Numbered from the stretch's first letter, positions 10,117-19,264 are shown. The stretch: DNA of 64,000 bases from Photobacterium obscurum (GCF_026191635.1 NZ_JAKRRW010000001.1:372001-436000); one strand, 5' to 3'. Numbers and translations are program-made. Notes: generated by a model not told the origin, from the letters alone.

Positions 10117-11271
10117 ATGACTGTGCACTCCCCTCACCCGCTATTTGAACAACACACCGATCGCACCCATAGCAACAGCATTAAATGGAACAAATACCAA
10201 GGCAGGGATATTCTGCCGATGTGGGTAGCTGACAGTGACTTCAAAGTACCTGATGTCATCACTGAAGCCCTGCACCAGCATGTTGATCACGGTATCTTTG
10301 GTTATGGCCATCCGCCGCCAAGATTGGCTGAACTGCTGGTTGAACGGATGCAGCAGCGTTATGACTGGAACATTGAACCTGACTGGATAGTCTATTTACC
10401 CGGCCTTGTTTGCGGGCTCAATTTGGCCGTCCGAGCCCTCACCGACGAAAATCAGGCCGTTCTCAGCCCCAAGCCCATCTATCCGCCTTTCACCTCGTCT
10501 GTCAAACTAGCCAACCGGACACTCAAGATTGCCCCCGTTTCACTGCAAGACAACCGCTGGCTGATAGATCTCGAACAAGCCGAAATCTCCCCCGAAACCA
10601 AGCTACTGCTGTTCTGTAATCCCCTTAATCCGGGAGGTACGGTCTATCGTCATGACGAGCTAACCGCCTTGCTCGCCTTTGCCGAGAAGCATGACTTATA
10701 TATCTGTTCCGATGAAATTCACTGTGATTTAATTCTGGATAAAAACGCACGTCACATTCCGTTTGCCAGCCTGAACAACAGTGCCGCACAACGCTCTGTT
10801 ACCCTTATCGCTCCCAGCAAAACCTTCAACATCGCAGGTCTTGGGGCTTCTATGGCGATCATTCCTAACCCGGTATTACGCCGTCGGTTTATCAAGAGCA
10901 AAGCTGGAATCGTACCTGATGTTAACGTGCTGGCCTATACTGCCGCCCAGGCAGCCTATGAGAGCGGGCAGCCTTGGCTCGACCAGCAATTGGCCTTTCT
11001 CCGCCAGCAAAGAGATAAGCTGGAGTCAGAAGTCAATGCCATGCCGTTCCTCAAGCTCCACCATATCGAAGCAACCTACTTAGCCTGGATTGACGCATCA
11101 GCACTTCCCGTGGCGAGTCCGTATAAATTCTTTGAGCAAGCCGGTGTCGGACTCTCTCCCGGTGCAGACTTTGGTAACGCCCGCTTTGTCCGATTAAATT
11201 TTGCCTGTTGCAGCAAGACACTGAATGAAGCACTACGAAGAATGCGCCTGGCTATTAAAAACCTCATATAA
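10117..11271 (+). CDS. MalY/PatB family PLP-dependent cystathionine beta-lyase
   Basis: A 384-residue fold-type I PLP enzyme of the MalY/PatB C-S lyase branch. It would cleave cystathionine or related thioethers to homocysteine (or a thiol), pyruvate and ammonia. The start MWVADSDFKVP (about 35-45), CNPLNPGG (167-174), SDEIHCD (198-204) and the PLP lysine in APSKTFNIAG (Lys235) fit the family. MalY of enterics also modulates MalT; whether this protein does cannot be judged. It stands alone between the ATP-grasp cassette terminator and an unknown gene. Confidence 0.9.
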   Translation: MTVHSPHPLFEQHTDRTHSNSIKWNKYQGRDILPMWVADSDFKVPDVITEALHQHVDHGIFGYGHPPPRLAELLVERMQQRYDWNIEPDWIVYLPGLVCGLNLAVRALTDENQAVLSPKPIYPPFTSSVKLANRTLKIAPVSLQDNRWLIDLEQAEISPETKLLLFCNPLNPGGTVYRHDELTALLAFAEKHDLYICSDEIHCDLILDKNARHIPFASLNNSAAQRSVTLIAPSKTFNIAGLGASMAIIPNPVLRRRFIKSKAGIVPDVNVLAYTAAQAAYESGQPWLDQQLAFLRQQRDKLESEVNAMPFLKLHHIEATYLAWIDASALPVASPYKFFEQAGVGLSPGADFGNARFVRLNFACCSKTLNEALRRMRLAIKNLI

Positions 11272-11346
11272 CTTCGCAAAAAATTGCTAAAGTTCTAGCA
11301 GTTAGATCCGATAAAGAGGTACCAATAGCCAGAGCCTCTTTTCCAG

Positions 11347-11862
11347 ATGCAAATGCAGATCCATACCTTAGACAAAGCGCGACTGATTAATGAAGTGCAG
11401 CTAGGTGATCACCTCAACCACGCGGTTGAAGGCGGACGCCGGGCTGACTTTGCATTAATGCTCGCGATGCTGTCTCCGGATCACCTGGAAACCATTCCGG
11501 TCGACGCCCTGCCAAAGCCAGGCAAAACCGAAGCGGAGCTCCGAGCGTATTTCGAGCTACAAGAACCACAGCCCCTGACCACTACCGAACAGTGCTACGA
11601 AAATGGTGCTGCACAGGCCGAAGTTTTTCATGATAGTGGCCTTGCTGATGTTCGCCTGCTCCATGGGCTACAGCCAACGGCACTTACCTTCCCGCCACAA
11701 GGTACCAAAGGCATGCCCGAGGATCTTTACCACAACCTTTCCGGTCATGAACGCCGTATGCTACCGCCGAAGGAAGATGCAACCATTCAAGCCTCCCCGC
11801 AGGATTTATACCTGTCACTAGTCCATGCAAAGCGCTTTGCCGAGATGTATCAAACCGCCTAA
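11347..11862 (+). CDS. Conserved hypothetical protein, function unknown
   Basis: A 171-residue soluble protein with no signal peptide, membrane segment or family motif that I recognise. It begins MQMQIHTLDK; a second ATG two codons in (11353) could be the start. The composition is ordinary for a coding region of this genome. The C-terminal part has a short conserved-looking segment (NLSGHERRMLPPKED, about 128-142). It lies 75 bases after the C-S lyase on the same strand and may be in the same transcript. I think it is real because it is long, has normal codon use and no competing frame. Function is not inferred. Confidence 0.75.
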   Translation: MQMQIHTLDKARLINEVQLGDHLNHAVEGGRRADFALMLAMLSPDHLETIPVDALPKPGKTEAELRAYFELQEPQPLTTTEQCYENGAAQAEVFHDSGLADVRLLHGLQPTALTFPPQGTKGMPEDLYHNLSGHERRMLPPKEDATIQASPQDLYLSLVHAKRFAEMYQTA

Positions 11863-12233
11863 TTAATTCAATTTGATATACAGAGTTAACTTCTCACCGA
11901 TTACAGTATTCGATATTTCGTGACAACCATCATAGCTTTGTTATTTGTCAGCAGCACACTGCTCACAATTCACTAACATTTAGTGACGATTTGAAGCAAA
12001 TTGGGCGCTTTTTCACAGTTAATCCAAGCCCAAGGCTTCACTATTAAAATATCTATTTCGTTTACTTGATGATCGATTTATCGGCTAGGTGCGTACCTTT
12101 GAGATTAAATGAATTTGGCAATAAATAACGCGACAACCTAACAAGACCAAATAACGATACTTTTACTTTCAAAGAATCCAGAAACGACTATCAGGCAGCG
12201 CACCATCCGCTACAAACGGGGGAAGAACGAGTC
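11863..12233. other. Intergenic region upstream of the SDR gene
   Basis: These 371 AT-rich bases carry no gene. A dyad TCACTAA-CAT-TTAGTGA sits at 11970-11986, and a small hairpin AAGCC-CAA-GGCTT follows about 50 bases later. Just before the SDR start there is a strong purine-rich ribosome binding site (GGGGGAAG). The dyad could be an operator; no known consensus was recognised. Confidence 0.45.
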
Positions 12234-12923
12234 ATGAATATCGCGCACTCTGTCATTGTAATAACTGCCGCTGGCAGCCCAATGGGCAAAGCGATTTCAC
12301 TCCACTTCGCATCGCTAGGGGCCAAGCTGGCTCTTGTTGATATCGAAGCTGACCGCTTGCAGCAAACACAACAGGCCTGCCTGGCAGCGGGCGGGGACTC
12401 TCACCCCTTCTTGCTTGAAAACCAAGATGAAGCATCCATTGCCAGTTTGATCAATCAGGTCCACCAGTGCTTTGGAACAATTGATGTACTCATCAACTAT
12501 TGGCTCGGCTCTGATCTGCCCACCTTGTTTAGCCCAGCTTCCGTCGATCAGTTCTGCCGCTCCATGTCAGAAGGTGCAACCCCCTTCTTTATTTTTGGCA
12601 AACAGGCAGCCAATTACATGCGGGAACATCATTGCGAAGGCGTCATTGTCAACTTGGCAGCGAATCTGATTAACACTCACCAGCCGATCAACAGCGGCTC
12701 AAAGGCTATGATCTCGGGGCTGACCCAAAGTTGGGCCAAAGAGCTAGCCGAGTTTAACATTCGGGTCGGAGGCGTCGTACCGTTAAGCTTTGAGCATGAA
12801 AGCGGTTCCCCGCAGAACAAATTACTCAGTCAGCCCCTTCAATATGAAATTGTCAGAAGTGCCGAGTATATCGTTGCCAATGACTATTTTAATGGCCGCA
12901 TGATAGAGGCGGAGGTGGGGTAA
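12234..12923 (+). CDS. Degenerate short-chain dehydrogenase/reductase-like protein
   Basis: A 229-residue Rossmann-fold protein of the SDR family. The glycine-rich loop is altered (TAAGSPMG, 11-18) and Asp36 at the end of strand 2 suggests NAD binding. The usual NNAG is replaced by INYWLG (about 87-92). The catalytic serine position lies in VNLAANL (139-145) and reads Ala. In the YxxxK motif the tyrosine is Asn153, although Lys157 remains. With both Ser and Tyr missing, ordinary SDR redox chemistry is unlikely. It may bind a nucleotide or partner protein instead. It converges on adhE, with the adhE terminator between them. Confidence 0.82.
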   Translation: MNIAHSVIVITAAGSPMGKAISLHFASLGAKLALVDIEADRLQQTQQACLAAGGDSHPFLLENQDEASIASLINQVHQCFGTIDVLINYWLGSDLPTLFSPASVDQFCRSMSEGATPFFIFGKQAANYMREHHCEGVIVNLAANLINTHQPINSGSKAMISGLTQSWAKELAEFNIRVGGVVPLSFEHESGSPQNKLLSQPLQYEIVRSAEYIVANDYFNGRMIEAEVG

Positions 12924-12968
12924 GTGCAGGGGGGAGTTCTTGGATTCTAGGTTCTAGAAACCAAACAT

Positions 12969-12997
12969 GAAAAAGCCCGCCAAGATGGCGGGCTTAA
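12969..12997 (-). terminator. Terminator after adhE
   Basis: Stem AAGCCCGCC / GGCGGGCTT with a six-base loop. On the minus strand it is followed by TTTTT. It lies between the convergent SDR and adhE genes and may also slow plus-strand transcription. Confidence 0.82.
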
Positions 12998-13021
12998 AAG
13001 TGCGCTAGCTATAACAAGTAA

Positions 13022-15724
13022 TTATGCTTCAGCTTTTTCTTTTTTCGCTTTAGCTGGCTTTTCAGCAGCTACTGAGTTTTTCTCAGACTTCTTGATAACC
13101 GTTGTACCTTCGAAAGTCTCACCTTCAACGTAAGCTTTACCGTAGTAAGCCGCTGTCAGTACTTCTTTCAGCTCGCTGATTAGTGGGTAGCGAGGGTTCG
13201 CACCAGTACACTGGTCATCGAACGCTTCTACTGATAGCTCGTCTAGTTTCGCTAGGAAGTCAGACTCAGGAACACCTGCTGCCTGGATTGACAGTGGGAT
13301 ATCTAGGTCGCCCTTCAGCTCGTCTAGCCATGTTAGTAGACGCTCAATCTTCTGAGCAGTACGGTCACCAGCTTGGCTTAGGCCTAGGTGGTCAGCAACT
13401 TCAGCGTAACGACGACGTGCCTGAGGACGGTCGTACTGAGAGAATGCAGTCTGCTTAGTTGGGTTATCGTTAGCGTTGTAACGTACAACGTTAGAGATTA
13501 GTAGTGCGTTCGCCAGACCGTGTGGTAGGTGGAACTCAGCACCAATCTTGTGAGCCATTGAGTGACACACACCCAGGAAGGCATTCGCAAACGCGATACC
13601 CGCGATAGTTGCAGCGTTGTGTACTTTCTCACGAGCGATTGGGTCGTTAGCACCATTCGCATAGCTTGAAGGTAGGTATTCTTTAAGCATCTTAAGTGCC
13701 TGAAGAGCCTGACCGTCAGAGTATTCGTTAGCAAGAACAGAAACGTAAGCTTCTAGTGCGTGAGTTACTGCATCGTAACCACCGAATGCTGTTAGCGACT
13801 TAGGCATGTTCATAACCAGGTTCGCATCAACGATAGCCATTTGTGGTGTTAGCTCGTAGTCAGCTAGTGGGTACTTAGCACCAGTCTTGTCGTCGGTAAC
13901 AACCGCGAAAGGAGTAACTTCAGAACCTGTACCAGATGTAGTAGTGATACATACCAGCTCAGCTTTCTGACCCATTTTAGGGAACTTGTAGATACGCTTA
14001 CGGATGTCCATAAAGCGCATTGCCAGTTCTTCAAATGCTGTTTCTGGGTGCTCGTACATTACCCACATGATCTTCGCGGCATCCATTGGAGAACCACCAC
14101 CAAGAGCAAGAATTACGTCAGGCTGGAAGCTCTTCATCGCTTCAGCACCTTTCTCAACAACAGATAGCGTTGGATCCGCTTCTACGTCGAAGAAAGTTTG
14201 AACTTCGATACCTTGAGCTTTAAGTAGTTTAACTACGTCATCAGCGTAACCGTTGTTGAATAGGAAACGGTCAGTAACTAGGAATGCACGCTTCTTACCT
14301 TCTAGGTCGCTCATTGCGATTGGAAGGCTACCACGACGGAAGTAGATAGATTTAGGTAGTTTGTGCCACAACATATTCTCAGCTCGCTTCGCTACTGTCT
14401 TCTTGTTGATAAGGTGCTTAGGACCTACGTTCTCAGAGATAGAGTTACCACCCCATGAACCACAACCAAGAGTTAGAGAAGGTGCTACGTTGAAGTTGTA
14501 AAGGTCACCGATACCACCGTGAGTAGTCGGGATGTTTACAAGAATACGTGCAGTTTTCAGCTTGTCACCGAAGTACTTGATACGGTCCTGGTTTACGTCT
14601 TGGTTTGTGTACAGGCCAGATGTGTGACCGATACCGCCAATCTCTACCATTGTTACCGCTTGCTCTACTGCGTTCTCGAAAGAAGACGCGCGGAACATAC
14701 CCAGTGTTGGAGACAGTTTCTCGTGAGCAAACTCATCTTCGTACTTAACCTCAACACCTTCACCGATAAGGATCTTGGTATCAGCAGGTACTTTAACGCC
14801 AGCCATTTCAGCAATCTTAGTTGCTGGCTGACCAACGATATCTGCGTTTAGGTTACCGTTGATAAGCAGTACTTTACGTACTTTCTCAGCTTCAGACTTA
14901 GTTAGTACATAACCGTTGTGAGAGGCAAAACGCTCTTTCACTTCGTCATACACTTCGTCCATTACGATAACTGCCTGCTCAGAAGCACACACTACACCGT
15001 TATCGAATGTTTTAGACATAAGTACAGATGCTACCGCACGCTTAACGTCAGCTGTTTCATCGATAACAACAGGAACGTTACCCGCACCAACACCGATAGC
15101 TGGTTTACCTGAAGAGTAAGCCGCTTTAACCATACCCGGACCACCAGTCGCAAGGATAAGGTTGATGTCATCGTGCTTCATTAGGGCATTTGAAAGCTCA
15201 ACAGAAGGCTGGTCAATCCAACCGATGATGTCTTTTGGTGCACCAGCAGCGATTGCAGCATCAAGAACTAGCTTAGCAGCGTCGTTAGTTGAGTTTTTAG
15301 CACGTGGGTGCGGCGAGAAGATGATCGCGTTACGTGTTTTAAGAGAAATAAGAGATTTGAAGATTGCAGTAGATGTTGGGTTCGTAGTTGGTACGATGCC
15401 GCAAATAATACCTACTGGCTCTGCGATAGTCATGGTACCGAACTCTTCGTTCTCTTCCAAAATACCGCAAGTTTGTTCGTCTTTGTATTTGTTGTAGATA
15501 AATTCTGAAGCGAAGTGGTTTTTAATAACCTTATCTTCAACAATACCCATACCAGATTCAGCTACAGCTTGTTGAGCTAGAGGGATACGCGCATTGTTCG
15601 CAGCTAGAGAAGCAGCACGGAAGATTTTGTCAACTTGCTCCTGAGAGAAAGTCGCAAACTCTTTCTGAGCAGCTTTGACGCGAGCAATCATTGCATCTAG
15701 TTCAGCCATATTTGTTACAGGCAT
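13022..15724 (-). CDS. adhE: Bifunctional acetaldehyde-CoA/alcohol dehydrogenase AdhE
   Basis: AdhE reduces acetyl-CoA to acetaldehyde and then to ethanol, regenerating two NAD+ during fermentation, and forms long helical filaments (spirosomes). The 900-residue protein has an N-terminal CoA-acylating aldehyde dehydrogenase domain (about 1-440, nucleophile Cys246 in NGVVCASEQ). A linker leads to a C-terminal iron-dependent alcohol dehydrogenase domain (GGGSPMDAAK near 545; His-rich metal site HSMAHKIGAEFHLPHG). A Lys/Ala/Glu-rich tail ends the protein, as in the enteric enzyme (891 residues). Codon use is strongly biased to optimal codons, indicating high expression. The upstream region has an FNR-like box 162 bases from the start. 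Confidence 0.98.
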   Translation of the reverse strand: MPVTNMAELDAMIARVKAAQKEFATFSQEQVDKIFRAASLAANNARIPLAQQAVAESGMGIVEDKVIKNHFASEFIYNKYKDEQTCGILEENEEFGTMTIAEPVGIICGIVPTTNPTSTAIFKSLISLKTRNAIIFSPHPRAKNSTNDAAKLVLDAAIAAGAPKDIIGWIDQPSVELSNALMKHDDINLILATGGPGMVKAAYSSGKPAIGVGAGNVPVVIDETADVKRAVASVLMSKTFDNGVVCASEQAVIVMDEVYDEVKERFASHNGYVLTKSEAEKVRKVLLINGNLNADIVGQPATKIAEMAGVKVPADTKILIGEGVEVKYEDEFAHEKLSPTLGMFRASSFENAVEQAVTMVEIGGIGHTSGLYTNQDVNQDRIKYFGDKLKTARILVNIPTTHGGIGDLYNFNVAPSLTLGCGSWGGNSISENVGPKHLINKKTVAKRAENMLWHKLPKSIYFRRGSLPIAMSDLEGKKRAFLVTDRFLFNNGYADDVVKLLKAQGIEVQTFFDVEADPTLSVVEKGAEAMKSFQPDVILALGGGSPMDAAKIMWVMYEHPETAFEELAMRFMDIRKRIYKFPKMGQKAELVCITTTSGTGSEVTPFAVVTDDKTGAKYPLADYELTPQMAIVDANLVMNMPKSLTAFGGYDAVTHALEAYVSVLANEYSDGQALQALKMLKEYLPSSYANGANDPIAREKVHNAATIAGIAFANAFLGVCHSMAHKIGAEFHLPHGLANALLISNVVRYNANDNPTKQTAFSQYDRPQARRRYAEVADHLGLSQAGDRTAQKIERLLTWLDELKGDLDIPLSIQAAGVPESDFLAKLDELSVEAFDDQCTGANPRYPLISELKEVLTAAYYGKAYVEGETFEGTTVIKKSEKNSVAAEKPAKAKKEKAEA

Positions 15725-15885
15725 AGTTAACTCCTAACTTAATATTGAAAACTTTTTAGTAAGGATACGTCTTAAATCCTTTCGGTTACCGGTATAAAGC
15801 ACACCCTCTCTTTACATCCCGACAACACACACACTTAGTAAATTGCTTTCAAAACTGATTATATTATTTCACACCCTGAAAAAAA

Positions 15886-15899
15886 TTGATTTAGATCAC
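15886..15899. promoter_or_regulatory. FNR-like binding site upstream of adhE
   Basis: TTGATTTAGATCAC matches the FNR consensus TTGAT-N4-ATCAA at nine of ten specified positions. It lies 162 bases upstream of the adhE start, suitable for oxygen-responsive control of ethanol fermentation. Function is inferred from the match and the gene. Confidence 0.6.
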
Positions 15900-16080
15900 T
15901 TGTAACCCTATAGGAGTACTTTTTGTCAAAATCAGATCTCTCTCATGTAAAATCAAAGATTTAATCGTGCATTCTGCGAGCAGCACGCTTGCACTTTAAG
16001 CGAGATCGAGTTTCATAAGCATTTTCTGGCAACGAATATTACGTAACAAACCTACATTTTTGATCATATTTGGCGTGAAC

Positions 16081-16096
16081 TGTGACTGTTATCACA
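16081..16096. promoter_or_regulatory. CRP-like binding site between adhE and ychE
   Basis: TGTGACTGTTATCACA has both perfect half-sites TGTGA and TCACA with the correct six-base spacer. It is about 350 bases from either start codon, so it is not clear which gene it serves. Confidence 0.6.
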
Positions 16097-16445
16097 AGAA
16101 AAATCAGTTCTGTTGCATAGTTTGTGGCACAGCAATTACCCAATAAGCGTAATACAAAGCCCTGTGGCTTTACAGTGCAATAACATACAATTCACCGATA
16201 ATTATTAATAACAGTAGATATAACAATTTATCATTGGTTAAACGCTTTTCTTTAGCTTAAAGTAGCGCCGAATAACAGGCAGTTACATTAATAAATGCTT
16301 CACTGTACATATAACGAAAGTTTCACCAGGCGTCTATAACTGACAACTCACCAGAAACATTTTCGTTATACCTAGTACCTGTGGCTACCTGTTTATGAGG
16401 AGGAAGTTAGCTTCTTGTTTTTCACGTTTGTTAGATGACCCCGCA

Positions 16446-17084
16446 ATGCAAACACTTGAACTTGCCATTTTCTTACAATTTTTTGTCGGCCTGATCGCTG
16501 CCGTCAACCCTGTCGGTATCATGCCAATCTTTGTTTCCCTCACCGGCCATATGAATGCCGAGGAAAGGAACAAGACAGCCTATACTGCGAATATTGCTGT
16601 CGCCGTTATTTTGACCGTCTCGCTATTGGCCGGACAATTCCTGCTGGATATATTCAGTATTTCGCTTGATTCATTCCGCGTCGCAGGTGGTTTGCTGCTG
16701 CTGACGATCGCCTTCTCGATGATGAGCGGTAAGCTGGGTGAAGATAAACAGAACAAGCAGGAAAAATCCGAATCGATCAGCCGCGAACAAATTGGTGTTG
16801 TTCCGCTAGCAATGCCACTAATGGCTGGCCCAGGTGCGATCAGCTCGACCATTGTCTACGGCTCCCGCTATCCGGGAATGGCCAGCACTCTGGGAATTGC
16901 AGCTACGATCCTTGCATTTGCCTTTTGCTGTTGGATGTTATTCCGAGCAGCGCCAATCATCGTGCGCTTTCTTGGCCAGACCGGCATCAACGTCATTACC
17001 CGTATTATGGGCCTGATCCTGGCAGCCTTAGGCATCGAGTTTATTGCCAATGGCCTTCGCGCATTGTTTCCCGGCCTGGCCTAA
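16446..17084 (+). CDS. ychE: MarC/YchE family inner-membrane protein
   Basis: A 212-residue polytopic membrane protein of the MarC (NAAT) family. Transmembrane segments lie near residues 5-28, 40-62, 65-84, 110-132, 140-165 and 185-205. Family-typical stretches are VNPVGIMPIF, SGKLGEDKQNKQEKSE, MPLMAGPGAISS and GINVITRIMGL. Family members are annotated as possible neutral amino-acid or antibiotic-related transporters, but function is not settled. I chose ATG at 16446 because it aligns with the enteric start; an in-frame ATG at 16395 with an adjacent purine run would add 17 residues. The adhE-ychE divergent pair is conserved in enterics. Confidence 0.9.
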   Translation: MQTLELAIFLQFFVGLIAAVNPVGIMPIFVSLTGHMNAEERNKTAYTANIAVAVILTVSLLAGQFLLDIFSISLDSFRVAGGLLLLTIAFSMMSGKLGEDKQNKQEKSESISREQIGVVPLAMPLMAGPGAISSTIVYGSRYPGMASTLGIAATILAFAFCCWMLFRAAPIIVRFLGQTGINVITRIMGLILAALGIEFIANGLRALFPGLA

Positions 17085-17234
17085 TCCTCCAATAATCCAC
17101 TGAAATAGTTCGACATAACCATAAAAGTACCTCTTCACGTCAATATGAAGAGGTACTGACTAGCTTCCACTGGCATCCCCTCCTATTGTTCATTATCCTT
17201 CAGGTTATTCGTCAACCTTGTAATTCAGGAATTT

Positions 17235-18053
17235 ATGGTTACGCTCAATACACGGCAAAAACTGTATCAGGTGATATTTGGCACTCAGACCAAAGCAGGA
17301 CAGTATTTTGATATCGTCTTGATTATCACCATCTTATGCTCAGAGCTGGTACTGATTCTGTCATCGGTAAGAGATGTTGAAACCCAATACTCCAACCTGC
17401 TGTTTGTCATGGAGTGGGTATTTACTATCCTGTTCACCATCGAGTACATACTGCGACTCTATTGCTCGCCCAAGCCTTGGGCCTATGCACGCAGCTTTTA
17501 TGGTGTTATCGACCTTATCGCCATATTGCCTAGCTTTATTGCCTTTTTATTCCCCGGCTCAAATTACCTGCTAATTGTCCGCCTGATCCGGGTCATGCGT
17601 ATTTTCCGGGTGCTGAAACTCACACGCTTCCTTAAAGATTCCAATATCCTGCTCCGCTCGCTGCTAATGGCACAACGCAAGATTCTTGTTTTCTTCAGTA
17701 CGGTAGCAATCCTCGTCACTGTATTGGGCTCTCTGCTGTTTGTCATCGAAGGACCAGGAAACGGCTTTACCAGTATTCCGAAAAGTATCTACTGGGCAAT
17801 TGTTACTATCACTACGGTCGGATATGGCGACATCATACCTCAAACAGATCTTGGCAAGGCGCTGGCGGCATTTACGATGCTGTTGGGCTACTCTATTCTT
17901 GCGGTGCCCACAGGGATTATTACCGCTGAAATAAGTCAGGAAATGAAGATACAGCGTGAGCTGTTGCGCTGCATCAACTGCGCCACAGGCGGTCATGAGA
18001 CCGATGCCAATTTTTGTAGGCATTGCGGTGCGGAATTGCCAGAAAAGGTTTGA
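17235..18053 (+). CDS. Voltage-gated potassium channel with C-terminal zinc ribbon
   Basis: A 272-residue six-helix ion channel. It has S1-S3 (about 25-105), an S4 voltage sensor with regularly spaced arginines (RLIRVMRIFRVLKLTRF, 116-132), S5, a pore loop with the K+ selectivity filter TVGYGD (194-199), and S6 (210-230). The tail is unusual for a Kv channel: a treble-clef or zinc-ribbon-like motif with CxxC pairs at Cys246/Cys249 and Cys261/Cys264 (CINC ... CRHC). Related bacterial 'ion transporter' proteins share this layout. The tail could be a cytoplasmic metal- or redox-sensing assembly domain. It stands alone between ychE and glpQ. Confidence 0.93.
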   Translation: MVTLNTRQKLYQVIFGTQTKAGQYFDIVLIITILCSELVLILSSVRDVETQYSNLLFVMEWVFTILFTIEYILRLYCSPKPWAYARSFYGVIDLIAILPSFIAFLFPGSNYLLIVRLIRVMRIFRVLKLTRFLKDSNILLRSLLMAQRKILVFFSTVAILVTVLGSLLFVIEGPGNGFTSIPKSIYWAIVTITTVGYGDIIPQTDLGKALAAFTMLLGYSILAVPTGIITAEISQEMKIQRELLRCINCATGGHETDANFCRHCGAELPEKV

Positions 18054-18093
18054 TTCAGAACAGAATCAGAAGCTAACTACAAATTTATCGCAG

Positions 18094-18125
18094 AAAAAAA
18101 GCGGCACAAATAATTGTGCCGCTTT
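18094..18125 (-). terminator. Terminator after glpQ (possibly bidirectional)
   Basis: Twelve-base perfect stem AAAGCGGCACAA / TTGTGCCGCTTT with a four-base loop. Seven T residues follow on the minus strand. On the plus strand only three T residues follow, so it mainly serves glpQ. Confidence 0.85.
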
Positions 18126-18159
18126 ACCTAGCCAACTGGCGCTATTGCCAGTCATATTT

Positions 18160-19245
18160 TTATTGTGTTTTTTCTGATGACAGGAAACTTACCGCTCGAT
18201 CAGGGAAGTCAGTAAAGACTCCATCGACATTGGCTGTGTTATAGAAAATATCTAGCATGTCGCTAAAATCATTGGCGTAAGCTGGAATGCGGCCAGTATC
18301 TGCGCGGAAAGTGTAAGGGTGTACTTGCATGCCTTGCTGGTGAGCCGCTTTCACCAAGCCTGTTAGCTTGATATTCCCTTTGGTTGACTTATCAGACACC
18401 ACCATTGGTTTCCACGGGCCAACACCATCGGCGTATTGCGCGACTTTTTCCATCCCACCTTTGGCAAACATCCAATCATAGCTATATGGCTGAGCCTGTC
18501 CCTTACTGTCGTAAACCATGGTTTCGTTCCAGTCGGTGTATGCCAATAGCTGAACCAACTTCACATCCATCCCCATCGCGGGCATTAGTTCGTCATGAAT
18601 ACGCTTTAGCTCATTGAAATCGAAAGTCTGAAGATAGACGTTGCTTGCTTTTTCGGTATAACCGTACTCCTTGAGTACTTTCAGCACGGCTTTACTAATG
18701 TCCTTGCCTTCATGGCGGTGGAACCAAGGCGCTTTAATTTCAGGATAAATACCGATGTCATAACCCAGTGACTTGTTCAAGCCCTGGATCATTTCAATTT
18801 CCTCTTCGAAAGTCGGCACTTTAAAATCAGACTGCCACATTGGATAGCGCTCAGGGAAACCCTGAACTTGCTTGCCATCCTTAATGTTAAAGCCTTCCGT
18901 TACGCTAAGTTGCTTGATTTCAGCCAAAGTAAAATCAATGGCGTAATAACGACCATCCTTGCGAGCACGATCCGGGAACACCTGTGCCACATTGGTTACG
19001 CGATCAAGGTAGTGATCATGAAGTACCACTAACTTGTCGTCTTTGGTCATCACCACATCCTGCTCAATGTAATCCGGCTTCATGGCATAAGCCATCGCCT
19101 TGGCCGGCAGCGTATGTTCTGGCAAATAGCCAGAGGCGCCGCGATGCGCGACCACAATTTTATCGGAGTCAGGGGCAGGTTCAGCGAAGGTTGGAGATGC
19201 AAGCAAGGTGCTGCCAATTGCAGCGGCAAGCCATATTTTTTTCAT
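18160..19245 (-). CDS. glpQ: Glycerophosphodiester phosphodiesterase, periplasmic
   Basis: GlpQ hydrolyses glycerophosphodiesters such as glycerophosphocholine to sn-glycerol-3-phosphate and the alcohol in the periplasm. From ATG at 19245 the protein has 361 residues, begins with a signal peptide (MKKIWLAAAIGSTLLASPTFA, cleavage near 21) and carries the GDPD motif HRGASGYLPEHT (34-45) with EQDVVMTKD and HDHYLDRV. I prefer this start because AAGGAT (19254-19259) lies at proper spacing and the longer frame would bury the signal peptide. Enteric GlpQ is 358 residues. No glpT is adjacent. The leader contains a hairpin with a C8 loop. Confidence 0.95.
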   Translation of the reverse strand: MKKIWLAAAIGSTLLASPTFAEPAPDSDKIVVAHRGASGYLPEHTLPAKAMAYAMKPDYIEQDVVMTKDDKLVVLHDHYLDRVTNVAQVFPDRARKDGRYYAIDFTLAEIKQLSVTEGFNIKDGKQVQGFPERYPMWQSDFKVPTFEEEIEMIQGLNKSLGYDIGIYPEIKAPWFHRHEGKDISKAVLKVLKEYGYTEKASNVYLQTFDFNELKRIHDELMPAMGMDVKLVQLLAYTDWNETMVYDSKGQAQPYSYDWMFAKGGMEKVAQYADGVGPWKPMVVSDKSTKGNIKLTGLVKAAHQQGMQVHPYTFRADTGRIPAYANDFSDMLDIFYNTANVDGVFTDFPDRAVSFLSSEKTQ

Positions 19246-19264
19246 TATTATCATCCTTAACAAT

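Larger units (their letters stand above)
15725..16445. other. Long divergent regulatory region adhE/ychE
   Basis: The 721 bases between the divergent adhE and ychE start codons contain no convincing gene. Two strong candidate operators are visible and listed separately: an FNR-like box (15886-15899) and a CRP-like palindrome (16081-16096). The rest is AT-rich. A long leader is expected for adhE, whose enteric counterpart has an unusually long regulated upstream region. Confidence 0.7.

Noticed and set aside
14519..14851. 110-codon plus-strand frame inside adhE
   Set aside because: Shadow of the strongly codon-biased adhE gene on the other strand.
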